Assembly (NCBI GenBank): GCA_031213475.1
Contig: JARUPZ010000009.1
Span: forward strand, 1,116,001-1,180,000
Length of the DNA stretch: 64,000 nt
Direction of reading: 5' to 3'
Origin: Nereocystis luetkeana
Lineage: Eukaryota > Sar > Phaeophyceae > Laminariales > Laminariaceae
Position 1 is the stretch's first letter; each line of letters opens with the position of its first letter. The notes under the pieces are model-generated. The model was not told the origin of the DNA. It saw only the letters and a program-made list of their open reading frames with translations, and searched no databases. Positions 1 to 13,700 of this stretch are shown here, piece by piece. Made by a program: the position numbers and the translations under genes.

Positions 1-1152
1 GTGGTACAGTAGCGCTTCTGTGATGCCAATCGAAGGCATGGGGCCGCGCCATCTATTGAGAAAATGCATACCAGATACCCTAGTAAACAGATCAGACACC
101 GCAAAACGTCGACAGCAATTAATAGACGATTGGGAGACTATCGTTACGGCATCAACACGGCACGGGGCGTCCCCTACCATACCGGGAGACAACACCGCTA
201 CGCTAACTTTCAACGTTTCTTGCTTCAAAACGTCAATCAACACTTCGTTTCTCTTTCGAGTTATTTTACTCTACAACTGTCAGCATCCACGTCCAAATTG
301 AAAATTAAAAAAAAGTTTTTTTACGACCTTGAATGACACCGTTTTTTACACCAATCAGAAAATTCCATTGGAAAATAACGGTCAGTATGACAACTGCGCA
401 CCAGGTACCTCCGATTACAAACTCACTAGCGGGTATAAATATTTGCACTCCTGTAAAAACGAGCAAACTCCAATCCCAAGTACGTAGTGTGCCCCGAAAA
501 AAATGCGTGCAGTTCTAAAGGAGCTAAGAGAGACGATCATGATCCACCACAAACCTCCTTCAACGCCACAGGCAACCAACAACCAACTATACTCATCAGG
601 ATCACCACTGCTGTAGACATCGCACAGCGTGAATACGCTAGAACGCCAAACAAACCCAATATAGACGCGGGCACCCAGCACGCCGAGATGGACGAAAACA
701 GCAAGGTTGCCAGGGGGGCTGGACTTGCAAGTGTCGCTTCGAATGGGAACTTAATTCACTCACGTACTTTAATCCAAGTCGATCCTTACCCACGTGGTAT
801 ATTCTGCGCGCGTAGGTGGCAGTTACGTTATCTACCCGCGCCCCTTTGAACCATCATAAACATTTCGACCTGAAAGCAATCGCTATCACATAATGCTGTC
901 CACCAAAAGCCTTCCTGTAAAGGAAACTCTACCCCATACCTGGTTTTTTATTATCACTCCACGCACTGCACACATGAAGCGAACACTCCGGGACGCAGCA
1001 GCAGCGGTGGGCAACAACGAAATTTTTTTTTGTATATGAACCACGAGGTTTCCAGGTACGACGTCGCACCATTATCCCCGGCAAAGCTACTCAAGCCGAA
1101 CTATAGCTCCCGCCAGCATAAACGCACAGCACACCGCGCCATTTCAGTTTCC
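1..1152. other. Non-genic stretch left of the aureochrome
   Basis: No frame here shows recognisable protein features. The open frames are short and shift with simple base composition. A TACCAGGTA-type word lies near 400 (CACCAGGTACC). It lies beyond the aureochrome stop and could include 3' untranslated sequence, but no polyadenylation signal could be assigned with confidence. Confidence 0.4.
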
Positions 1153-1495
1153 AGCAGGGGTCATCGCTGCGCCTCTATGTCTTTAGCACAGGTAGACAAC
1201 TTTCATCGCGACACGCCCCCCGAAAAATACGAAAACCTAAGCAGCAACCAACTGACAAGCGAACCCCTATATTTAAGCAGGGGTTATCGCTGCATGCCTT
1301 TATGACTCTAGCAGACCTTTACCATCGCAACACGCCCCAAAACAAATATGAAAATCTAAACAGTACCCAACGAACGGACCCCTCGGCCACATATCTATAT
1401 GTGCATGTCATAGCAAGACAGACCCCTGCACGCCCTAAATAACGAACTCCAAAACCTAAAGAGCAACCAACAAACGAAATCCTCAGCCACATCGA
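1153..1495. repeat. Degenerate tandem repeat, unit about 123 bp
   Basis: A segment beginning AGCAGGGGTCATCGCTGC at 1153 recurs at 1276 as AGCAGGGGTTATCGCTGC. Both copies go on through a CATCGC.ACACGCCCC block and an A-rich AATATGAAAA block. A third partial copy (AACTCCAAAACCTAAAGAGCAACC) lies around 1440-1490. It is just beyond the aureochrome stop codon. Confidence 0.7.
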
Positions 1496-1634
1496 CAACA
1501 TGTGCGTCATCGTAAGCCTCCGCGGGTAGGAACTCGTGCAGTTTCTATGCCTGATGCCCTTGTACCAGGCAACCAATCAAGCAACAAATCGCATCTCATG
1601 TACGAGGCAACCAACCAATCAGCCGGCCAGCCAA

Positions 1635-1772
1635 TCACATATCATCCCCCGCGTCGTCGTTCTCGTCCCTCATGAGCTCCTCGGGCAGAGGAATCTTGCG
1701 CAACCGTTCGCGGAATTCTCGATCTTGCGCCTCCTCCTGGACCTCGCCCTGCACCCCCACGTAGTTTACGAT
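1635..1772 (-). CDS. AUREO: Aureochrome exon 9: last LOV strand and C-terminus
   Basis: Acceptor TTTATTTGCCAG, then IVNYVGVQGEV with the conserved glutamine of the last LOV strand, a charged helix (REFRERLRKIPLPEELM), an acidic tail and a TGA stop at 1635-1637. 46 codons including stop, phase 0. A 4.0-kb intron separates it from exon 8. Confidence 0.92.
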   Translation of the reverse strand: MVNYVGVQGEVQEEAQDREFRERLRKIPLPEELMRDENDDAGDDM

Positions 1773-4700
1773 CTGGCAAATAAATACGGTACAAATACCA
1801 TACGCGCATCCCGCAAGTAATCGTCATCGGTCGTGGTGGTAGTGGTATAAAATACTCGCAAGTACCAGGTACCAGGTAACAGGAAACAAGTACAGTAGTC
1901 GTCCATCTATAATGCCGGTGTGTGCCAGGCCAAATCATCGACATTGTACGAAGCGGGCACACGCATTATTCCGCACACTGCAGGTTAATCACATTCATGC
2001 CCAACCGAGGTCATCGGCAATATTAAACCGGCCTTACTGCATACCATGGTACCTGGCAGCAAAGTAGCGCAGCACCTAAATAGCATAGCTGTCGCCAGGG
2101 ACTCGAGCAGCAGGATAGTTGTAAACGCCGTCAACTGATCAAAGATGTCACGAGACAGCATTTTCACCCCTTGACAGACAGCAACTTTTGCCTTGACATG
2201 CCTTGACTGACGCCATACTACTAGGTTTTAGTGTGGAACACTCGGCCGTACACCCTTGACAGCGCATATGTTGCCTTGCTTGACATGTCTCCTGACATCT
2301 ATGCAACTGATAGGCACTGGTTGATTCGGAGAATTTGGAAAATCATGCGTAAATTATGCTGGTACAAGTCTCGCCCGGCGGTCGTAAGACCCAGCTTGGG
2401 CCAGCTCCAAAACATTCATACCTCGGACAGATGGCGATGTTTTTATCTATTAATAATATACTAATATCTACAGTAGGAGTATCTACTGTAGTAATATCAA
2501 CAACACATCATCTATAGTATATTCTAACCTGCCGGTATGAGATGCTGTGCAGGATCTGTGTAGTACAGATCCAACCCAGGAAACATGTCCTAGATCTTGC
2601 AGATGATACGGCTCCCACACGGCAACATGATCTAGTTCATACAGATCGTGCTGACCAGGGATGTATGCACGCACGTACAAGGCGCTTCGCTCCGCGGGAG
2701 ACCTACGCCGCCCGATACGCTCGCTCAGGAAGGAAAAGTACATCAAATTACTATGCGAAGCGGACAGAGGTCCATGATTGAATATAGTTTTTTTATTATT
2801 ATCGTAGTTGCAAACTGGCGACTTGATATTGCCAAGAGCGCCACCGCCATGATTCAGGAGAAAACAGCTCGGACGCCACATATGCCGCATCGCGGGCGGT
2901 TGCCGCACGTACATACCCCAGGTAGGGTTCGTACTTAATTTATTCTTTTGATATGTTGTATGTGCGAAAAAATAGAAAGCACAGCACGGCACAGCAGCAC
3001 CGCAAAACCAACGTAAAACGAAACAAAAAAAATGGGGAAGAAGAAAAAATCCCCGTCCCTCTCCTGCAATAATTTTCTGCCAGATTCGAACACCTTGCAC
3101 CGGTCAAAAAAGAAAAAAAAAAAAAGAACAGCAGAGCGTCTCTCTCAGCCTCGTACGCCGCCCGCCCCTCTCGTGACCACCTCGCCACCGATTCGGTCCG
3201 GGTAAATCATTCCTCACTCTCTGCCACAGTCGGCCCCGTCGCCCGCCTCGCGTGAAGCCCGGTGCTCACCGTGGCCGGCGTTCGCCAGCTCGACAGTATC
3301 GTACTCAGACTGGGAGGTCCCTCTTTCAACTTCAGCGCGGTTGCTAAAATGCGCACCGCTTGAACATTTTCTTGCAATTTCGAACGACCCTTATATCTCG
3401 TACATACTCTATCCAAAATCACAAATTGAGGCCAGACAGAGCCCGTTCATGCGTCCCTCGTGTATCGAGGCACACGCGACGCCTAGGCACGAAAGCGGCG
3501 ACCGCGCTCCTTGCAACCCCCCCTCTACCCGTCAGCACCCGCTGACACCCGCGACGGCGCCGGGCTCTCCCGCCATGCAGTGCTCGGAGTACACGCACGC
3601 ACATGAAACGAAAGAAGAAAAAGGAAGAAATGACCTATAGTGCCAAGAGAAATGGAGAAAACAAAGAACCGCTGGAAAGGTCCGGCAAGTAATAAAAGGA
3701 GGCGGTTTGGAAGTGGGAGCTCTGAGAGGCCAGGGATGTACCAACCGACTACGCTCAGGGATTCGGATCGAAGTAAGGCGTTCTATGTATGTATGTATGT
3801 ATGTATGTATGTATGTATGTATGTATGTATGTATGTCATGTATGTATGTATCTGCCCTGAAATATCTAGATCATCAACTGGGAATAGATTAATAGTCGAC
3901 TATCGATCTCTCCTAGGTGTGCAAGGGTACATACGCATCATCTATCTGTTTTTACTATTTTGACTACCAGGTATTGTATTTATAATTTACACATTTGCAC
4001 CGCCGCCAAAATGTAGGGACGGGAAGGAGGGATCCTTTTGGGCTGAGTGAAAGCCGGAGATCTGCGTCGTCCCACCAAAAATCTGTTGACAGTAGTCTCT
4101 TTCTCTCTTATACGTAATGTATATAATCTATGCTTCTCACCACTCACACAGCAGTCGACCACAGACACAATACCCCGTAGCAAGCTTTGATCGAAGTATT
4201 GTTATTATAGTATCACTATTAAGTACCACACCAAGCTTGCAAAAATGAGTTGCGAGAAAAAAAACGATATCACAGCTGAGGTGTGTTTTGTTTCGGCTTT
4301 CAAAAAGAAATATCCACCAGCTCCAGTTCCTATAAATAGCAGTACTGAGGTTAACCTTGTCTTATTTGCCGAAGGGTCCATGCGCATAAATTTGTCGGCG
4401 TGGCGACACAGAGACTCACAAAAGATGTACAGAAAATATACGAAGAAATAAAGAAAGAAAAAAATCATGTGTACACAACTAAAAGTACAAAACACGTACA
4501 GAAACGTGCAGAAAATGTGTAAAACCCACCTAAAATCAGTCGAAAATCTGACAACGTAGAAGAAAAGAGAAGCTACAGAGAAGTTACAGAGAAGCTGAGA
4601 CAAACGACCAGATATGAATGGCCCGGTAATATTTGTGGTGCTGATACCAGGTGTACTGCCGTACTGAACTGTATCAGAATCCGATCGAGTGGCGGGATAG

Positions 4701-7700
4701 GGGTGGCAAGTGAATTTAGTTTCCATTTTTTGGTTAATTTTCATCACCTTTGAGTGCCCGCTTAACTCGGAGGATAATTGGATAAGCAAGAAGACCATCA
4801 ATTCCAACACGAGTACGGAGGATAACAAGTATCTTCGTTGGCCTCATAGGCTATAAATACAATGCTTCAAATGGAACCAACTTTAAATATTTACGTGCCT
4901 TCCCCACTGCGCAAACTGCAGCAAAAAAAAAGGAAGCAAACAAACTACCGTGCTAACAGGCCAAGACATGACTCAATACGGGACAGTAGACAGTAGTAAT
5001 GCCACCACGATACAAGAATAAGCCGCCGCTCGGAATACACCCCATCAGGGATATAATTAGCTGTTGCGCTGGCGCAACCTTTTGGGCAAAATGGCCGTTT
5101 TCCGCAACAGCCGCGGAAGACCTGGTTGCGCGCAGCGCGCAACGATATTGGGCGCAGGCGCAAAAAATGTTGCGGGCTGTTTTGTTCGCCGCAGGCGCGG
5201 AAACAAATGAAACGCTATTTTTCAACTTCGTCTTCGGCGAAAAAAACAAACAGCCCCCTTTTGGGACTCGCCGCAGATGTTTCCTATTTTAGACCCTTTT
5301 TCTATAGTAGAACAAAAGAAATTAAGGTTCTGATCCCGATACACGCTTTTTCGAGGTTCGGGAGGCGTTTAAAACGCACTTTGTTACTTGGTTTTCGGGC
5401 ATACATTCGCGCATATATCACCATTTTTTGCGCAATAGACACCAGACAACTATATCCCTGCACCGTATTCAACAGCAGCACTTTACCGTTTTGTACGCAC
5501 TATATCGTATCGTATAATACGTTACCGTACTGTTGTTGCGCCGTACTTTCCCGTACCGTACAATATCATATCGCACCGTTCTTTACCGCAGCGTACTACT
5601 GCACCATATTCTAACGCGGCGTTGTACTGTTGTGTACCAAACCGCATTTGACCGTACCATGCTACTAATAATAGTGTATCATTCAATACTTCTACCATAC
5701 TACCAGGTACCTGGTATGCCGTACCACACCACTGTACCGTACCATGCCGTACTCTACCGCACCGTAATGCTGTGGCATACTGCTGTGCCGTACCTTGTCC
5801 GTGTCGTCCCTCAGCGCGGCAACGAAAAACTGGTTCCAAAACGGGGTGCCGTCCGCCTTGTAGTTCATGAGGCAGACGCTCGTGTCTCTGCGAATTGTAT
5901 GGATGGGGGCTGATGATTGGTGTACTCAGCGTCAAGGCAGACAGGTCAACGCAGGTCAACGCAGGTCACTTCAAGGCAAGGCAAGGCAAGGCAAGGCAAG
6001 GCAAGGCAAGGCGAGGCAAGGCAAGGCAAGGCAAGGCAAGCCGAGGCAAGACAAGGCAAGGTAAGGCGAGGCAAGGCAAGGCAAGGCCTATTGCTGTCGA
6101 TGGAGTAAACTCACCGCCCCTCGGCCACCCCTCGACGGATGATGTCGATCGCTCTCGGGTCCGTTCCAGGCCCCTATCGCGGGAACAACAAGCAATACAA
6201 CAAAGGCAGGCCCAGCCAGCCAAGCGAAAAAGCGACCAAGTGTGCATTTTATCGGCTTTCGTTTACTGTCAGGTAATAATTAAACAACTACCAGGGAGAC
6301 TATAACACAATAACATCAATCGCCGACGCGAAGTCAACCTCGATAAGATCATCCATTGCCACTTCATCATCTACAGATCGAGGCATACAGACATATCCCC
6401 CATCTTTTACGTAAGATCTACAGCCGGAAATCATGTTGCCGAGTGGAACCAGTAAAACCTGCATGCCTGATCTAGCACATGTTTCTTTAGTTGGATCTGT
6501 GCTAAGCACCTCCTGCACAACGGCAGGTGAGAAACTATTACTAGATCATCTAGATCATGATATGTCCTACAGCAGTAGGTGTGAAATGTTACCACAGTAA
6601 GACAATACTACGATGATATTGCCCGAGGGGAGATCTTGTCCATGACAAACAACCAGTCAATAAAAGTATCTAGTACAATCGACAACCAACAGAACCGGAT
6701 TCATCGAGGACACCAACGTGGTTCCAGTACTTCGATTGGAATTCATTTACTTACACAATGCGCGCCTCATCATTGCTGATTCAGAAGACCGAACGCTACA
6801 CTATAGAAGTAGGAAACAAGGAAACACTGAGCGATACCAGGAGCAAAATGTCGTCGCCCTCGAGGACCACGCGTTCAGGAACGCGCACGCACGGGGGTAC
6901 CACTCGGGTGCCGACGGTGGCCACGACGGCGCAATTGCCTCCCGCAGCGGAGTTGTCGCCACTACCCAGGGACCCGTCTAGCCCCGACTTCGACACGGCG
7001 ACCTTCCTGCCCCCAAGCACTCACTTCGTCGGCCTTCTCTGCATGTCTGAAGTGAGCCTGGGGGCGGCGCCTTTCTGTGACCCGGCCCGCGTCTAGAAGG
7101 GGGGTGGGGTGCTGTGCAGCGGATCCGTGGCTGGCCTGCTCGGTCGCTTGTTCTTGAGCCATAACCGCCATGAATTCCGGCGCGCCCCACAGAGGGGGGA
7201 CCGTTGTGAGCAGAAGACACAAGCGGAACGATAGCTCCACGCGAGTAGAGAGCTCCCCGCGTCTTCCGACGCTGCACAGCACCCCATGCCCCGCAAAGGC
7301 GCGAGCCGGGTCACAGAAAGGCGCAGCGTGAACGTGACTACGCGACGGCTATGGACTGGCCACTTTCCCCAGCCTTTGAGGAAGACTTTTTGGCGTGTAC
7401 AATTAATACGTGGTACCGGAGACACGGTAAGTTTGGGCAAGCCAACTGACACGAGCTAAGCGGTCAAAAGCGGGAGACAGAGACGTGAGGAAGTATGGGT
7501 AGGACCGTCGACTGGGGCAGGAGGCCTCGTCTAAACCAACTAGTACTACAAATAGTCGGTGAAGACGCAGAAATACTGGAGTAATTTGTTGCTACTCGTG
7601 CTGCCGATCGGTGTGGAGCCAACGATGACCGTCTCTCAGTACCATAGACCATCATACCACCACACACCAAACACCAAACATCACACCAAGAAAACATGAC

Positions 7701-10700
7701 GTAGCTCTATATGAAAAATCCCAGATTGCCCATCGACCGTTCGGCTGCGCTCGCCAATACACTAGAAACACTATGGACTGTACCAGGTACGTCATAAAAC
7801 AACAAATCCAAGTACTGACCCTGCAAGCGACACGAAAAAGGTGTAGGGAGCACGCAGCAGCACAACACATTAACACAAACTTATAGCTTTCACAAAGCAG
7901 AACGCTTGCTATTTTCGTGATCATAATACAATGAACGAACAAGGCAGCAAGGCTGCTATCGATCGACCTTTTACCCGTCCTTACCTGCTGAACACACCCT
8001 ATATTTACATACGTCCGGCAATATTTCCCGAAACATTCACTGGCACTGCAACGGCTACCATACGCGATGCCCCAAATTCACCTGCAGGAAGCGGCAGTTT
8101 CGCCCGATGACGTTCTGGATTGTGTAACCCGTCAATGTCAAAAAGCCCTGAATGATAAACAGAAAAAGGGAAGGAAAATAAACGGAAAGGGAAAAGAAAT
8201 GGCAAAACGATCGGGAACGGCCTCGGCATGCACTCCACTGCCTATTGGATAGGCTGGCAAGGCTGGCAACCGCCGGAGAACACGCGATCGGAATGTTTTT
8301 ACCGACGAGCACGGTGATGAAAGGTGATGAAAGAACGACACGTCGAAATACGGTAGAGGGCCAGCGATGAAGTCAGGTTCGTGAAATCGGCATTTTGCGC
8401 TTTGAAGCACACGGCCGGTACCGCCACCAAGCTGGTGAAAATAAATACGAAGTGCATCAACAACTGTTAGTAATAATCCATACGGTCAAGAAGAAAATCA
8501 ACGGGAACCACGGCTGGTTGCGAAGACAGACGTGACAACTTTGGCGTTCCTTTTGCATGCATACTCCCGCTTGTGTTGCCGCTCCCGTAGAATCTTCGAT
8601 AATATCCTATCCCATCATATCATACCCTGCTACCCTACCCTACCCTGTTCTTCTCTACCGTACCCTACCCTACCCTATTGAACCCTTTCATATACTATCA
8701 TATCCCACCCCAGCCCCCCTTATCCTATCCTGGCTTATCCTACCCTACCCTACCCTACCCTATCCTATCCTACCCAATAGCATCGCTATCAGAGCGTAGC
8801 TGTCCTTGCTGCGGCTACTGATCAAGTGGCGAGCGAAGCCTCTCCCTGGGAAGTTATCAGCTCGGCACACAGCCCCCAATAGTGCAAGAGTCCAGTAGTC
8901 TATTAGCCCGATATCCGTAGCGCAATACGAGCATAATGTAAGTAGTAGGATGCGATAGACTTGCATACGAAGTAAAACATCATGGCATGATGACATGACA
9001 GCACATCATATTAGTATTGGTATTAGTATTAGTATTAGTATTAGTAGGGTGGGTGGGTGATGCTACGGTACGGTAGGGGTACTGGGACACATTGCAACGC
9101 AAAAACAACCCTCGTTGCCAGGGCTCCTAAACTGAGGACCTGCCGAATACCTGGTATACTTGAATCGGGCGTGATTTTCACAAACTTAGTCGTTACCTAC
9201 GGTTATGTATCGGGCATTGCTTGCAATTCGTCTACAAGTTGGTTGTTGAGTGAGGTCCTAATAGTACGAATAGTACTAATAGTGCCAATAGTAAGGAAGT
9301 CCTCCAATCAAAAGCTTCACAAAAACTTAGGTGCTACCTTTACGGTAGCACGCGTCTCACGCTACCGTACCAACTACTGCAGCACACGACAGCGGTGCCA
9401 CCATACTGACACACCCCCGAAACATAAAAACAGATGACTCCAACGAATCATTCAGTACTGCCTGCGAACATGCTCGGTGCTGCGCTTGCTTACTATCAAG
9501 TGCTTCACTGATGTACAACACGATGCTGAGAAATCGGAAACTGTTTCGGACAAGCTGCATGTATCAACACTAACATTAACATCAACATATTCGCTGACAA
9601 ACAATACGAGCAGCCTCACGAGCGGCTAGCTCTGGTTTGCTCGAGCAACCCACCTGGCAAGCGTAAACGATGGTGCACATGGAACGATATTAGTATTTCT
9701 TTGGACACGCTACCAACATTAACATGCCTGCTGACAACTAATCCGCAAAGCCTAACAACTACTGCCTTGACCTGTCTTGCTTGAGCAACTCACCTGGCTC
9801 GCTTATTCGATGGCGTTCAGAACACGAACGCAATAGACTCGAGACAAGCTACCAACACCGACATACTCAACATCAATATGATTGCTGACCACTATTAAAA
9901 ATCGAAAGCCTTACTGCTGACCTACTCTGGCTTGCTCTACTCTAGCAACCAACTCGCCTGGCTCGCGTAGACGATGGGGTTGTCTGCCATGCTAGGGTCT
10001 GAGATCGTGAAGTTCTGCTGGCTCTCCATGAGGGCCTGCATCAGCTGGAAGTCTGGCTCTAGCAACAGGCAGTTCGGCTCCTTCGATTCGTCCTCGTCGT
10101 CTGACTGGATGGCTTGCGCCGAATCCGTGCCCTGATTGGATAGAAACGCCAAAAGGTTTCCACAGTTGAAACGCAAGCATACCACTCGAACCAAGCCTTG
10201 TACGACCCGCCAGAGGCACAATATTTGATTGCCCTCGGCCATGTTCGAGGGGGGGTTAGCCGATCCACCCGGGTACAGCATCCGCCCCGTGTACTTATTG
10301 CTGGTATTTATAGCCGGTACTGGTACTGGGTACCGGAGGGGGAGGTAATGAGCCCAAGTGCAGCCTAATTAGCATACCTGTTGTACTGCAGTCTCATCCA
10401 CGATCGGGACCGGTAGAGCTATTGCTGTGCTACTGTACTTCACTCAGACTACACTGCAGGAGCAAGCTGGTGATGACCAAAGGGAGGCAGTGACTACTAC
10501 TCGACTACAGTAACTACTGTAGTAGTTTTAATCTCCAATAGTCGCCAACTGGGTGCAAAATGAAGGGACGCAGTATCAAGCCGATACGTATAGCAAAATA
10601 GGGTGAAATAGTTCTCGCTAGGAACTCGCGCTGGTGGATACTAGGTACCAGTTACGTATTGATTTGTAACTGATGTGGTCAACGGTGTGCGTTGAGGGGA

Positions 10701-13700
10701 GGCAGAAGGGAAAAAAATCGGAGATTTTCGGTAGGATGGCGCATATCTTTCGAAGGCTTCAACCATTATATAGAATTTCCCGCTTCACCCAGCCGAAAAG
10801 TAATGCATACCTGTACCTGGTATGCCCTATAAGGCATGCCCTACATTTTAGGCGGGCTTGTAGATTAAATAGCAACTACAGTGCACCTGTAAAAGTAGTA
10901 AGCTTACTGCAGTCTTCAACACCCGTCAAGAGAGTGCAATTCAAAGAAACGCAATGCATCATACCGTATTATGTTAATAGTTGCCTTGGTCTTCAATAGT
11001 CGCCAAATGATCACCGAAGAGACGCCGCGACTATCAATAGTTATATCAATAGTCATGGGGTTCACTAAAAAAGTAGTGTTCAATACGTACCTGGTAGTAT
11101 TCAACAGCTGATAATGTTGAAGTGTTCAATAGTGTTCAACCGTGCTCGATAGTGTTCGACGGCCCAATCGTGTCCAATAGTGTCCCCCAGTGTTCGCTAT
11201 TATCGAGGTCCAATCATGTTCCATCGCGCTGAATAGTACCGCCATTCAACAGTGTGTAATAGTGTTCAATCGTGACCACTATGTAGTGTTCACTAAGTAG
11301 TGTAGAGTAGTGTTCAATATTAAATTGGTACCCGGTAGTGTTTAATACCTGGCAGTGCTTAATACCTGGTAGTGTTTAACAGTCCTCACCTTGCCGGAGA
11401 GCGCAAGGGCCTTCTCGTGAACACACTTCTCGAACACCGTTGCGGCCTCGTTCGGCATGTGCTCTTTCACCACCTGCAATAAATAGCCACACGACATGAA
11501 ACATAAAACCACACCACAGACGGAAACGGCAACACCCCGTGGTGCCAACCAACACACGCCGATAACTCAGTACAGCAGTAGCCGGTTACGTCCGTCTGTC
11601 TGCCGCAAGCAGCTAGCACGGTATACACGGTATACTAAGTGCGTCGTGAGCCACCCCCGCAAAATCGCAGTCGTCTGCTCATCGCCAAAATAAAGCCCAT
11701 GGTCACACCAGACAAGGCTTTGAACAATCATGAAGTGATGGGTGAGTTTGCACGATACCGTGGCGGCATATTTCATTCCTTTTCCTTGGCTTACCAGATA
11801 CGCGGAGGCGGTGCGATGACCGCCAAGCAGCAAAACCAAGAAAAACGTCATCTGATACGTCTTGGCCCACCGTGCTACGCGGTGTTACTGTTGGTACTAT
11901 TTACCCGGTACCGATTACCTACAGTAGTACCACTATTACCAGTATCTTGTAGGATTCACCTAGTACTCGTGCGTACGTACCAGGAGCGTAGCGCCATCCA
12001 AGGCCTACTGTAGTCACAAAACTGGTGGGGCTCGGAATAAAAGGCAGCTGTCGTAGGCGCCAAATGTATATACGGGGGCAATCGACTTTCGACCACGCGT
12101 ACTATTAATAAACGCACTACCGCCACTACCGCTACCTTGCTCGCATGCTTCGGTCTACCTGTCTCAGCGCCATATTCTGCTTTCGCATGGCGAGGAGCTG
12201 CTCCTGTAGACACTCCAACATGAACTTTTTGCGAATTCGTGATCTCTTGGCGTGCTCCCTGTTTCGCTCCTGTAGTGTCGGCAAGCAAGCATACATCCAC
12301 AACATGGGGGTTACCAGTCAGCACAGACAACATGGGGCAGAAATAAAAAAGAGTATAGCTGTCGCTAGGAACTCACGCACTTGCGCAGCAAGATTGTAAC
12401 TGAAGTCACCTTGTGTGTCACATTGTGTGCGGTGCGTTGGTTGATTTGCAGAATCGTAGATCTCGGTCGGCGGTCGGTTGAACGGCGCGCCAGAGACAGC
12501 ACGACAGCTTACCAGAAGGAAACAAAAAAATACACAAAGGTAGCTGTTGCTATGAAATAACTCGCACAACAGAATATATTTGTAGCTGCTTTCGTCAACG
12601 TGTACTTTGGTTGGAGAAATAGAAAAACCGTACACCTCGGGCGACGGTCGGTCGAACGGCATCACTCAGCAGTGACCAGGTACCATGTACCGGTTGGAAT
12701 AAACAATAAAAAGAGGGTATAGCTATCGCCAGGAACTCGCGCAGCAGGATACCGTGTTGGCCCCCCAGCAAGCGTCCAGAGACCGGCAGATGGGTACTAA
12801 AGTGCTGGCGAAAGCGAATCTCGTCCGCAACGCGTTGCCGTCCTTGGATTGTACCTGGTAGGCCTTCATAAGCTGAATACTGCTTATTAAGCAGAATAAT
12901 GCTACTAAGCAGAATAACGCTTATAATGTGCTCCTACGTAAATGCTACTGTAGCATTCATAATCCCGAAGTCTATCAATACAGAGGGGTTCGACCCAGAG
13001 ATTGCTGACGAGATTGGACGCTTCGAGCTCCAGGGTACTGCTTGTATGCCGGTACCTGGTATGTTTTGTTCGTTAGAAGGAACTACCTCTTGCTGTATAC
13101 TCTATAGGGCTGTGAATTGGCTGACTAATTATTATTAATAGTTGGCTAGGCACTATAGTTAGTTGGGTAACTACAAGTCGTCGACTAGATAATAGTTGGC
13201 TAAGAACATGGGGCCTTGAGTTGGCTGAAAATAAGTCACCCACAAATAATAGGCATTAGTTGGCTAGGTAGGACGGTGAGCTGCCTGGCTATAAGTCGCC
13301 GACTACTTATTATTAATAGTTGGTGAGGTAGGTATTATGCTTGCGTGCGGCAATCTGCGGAGTTCGGCGTCTTCGTGTCTCGCGGCGCGTTTGGGGCTCG
13401 GATTGGGTGTGGGTGTGGGTGTTTTTGGTGTTCGTAAGTACGAAAGGAAAAGGTCATTTTGTCGACATATTTTGCCACACCCAACTAATCCAACTGATCA
13501 CATACCTAGCCGTCAAGTCCAGTAAATGAAGAGCCCCATCTGTCGGGCTACTTCAGTCTCCACTATGATTAGTTTTGACAAGTCTTCACTATTAAGTAGT
13601 CTTGACTCGAGTAGCCGAAGAGGTATGAATAGTCATTGATAACGAGCACCAACGCTAACAGTCACGATAGACAATAGCAGGTATGAGCAAATATCATCGT

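Noticed and set aside
1153-1495. CRISPR-like array
   Set aside because: Few degenerate units, no equal-length repeats with unique spacers, and the window is eukaryotic.
2483-3100. 205-codon minus frame
   Set aside because: It runs across dispersed repeat family A and poly(T)/poly(C) DNA; no domain and no splice logic.
4205-4828. 207-codon minus frame as a membrane protein
   Set aside because: Hydrophobicity stems from T-rich sequence in an intron; no family resemblance.
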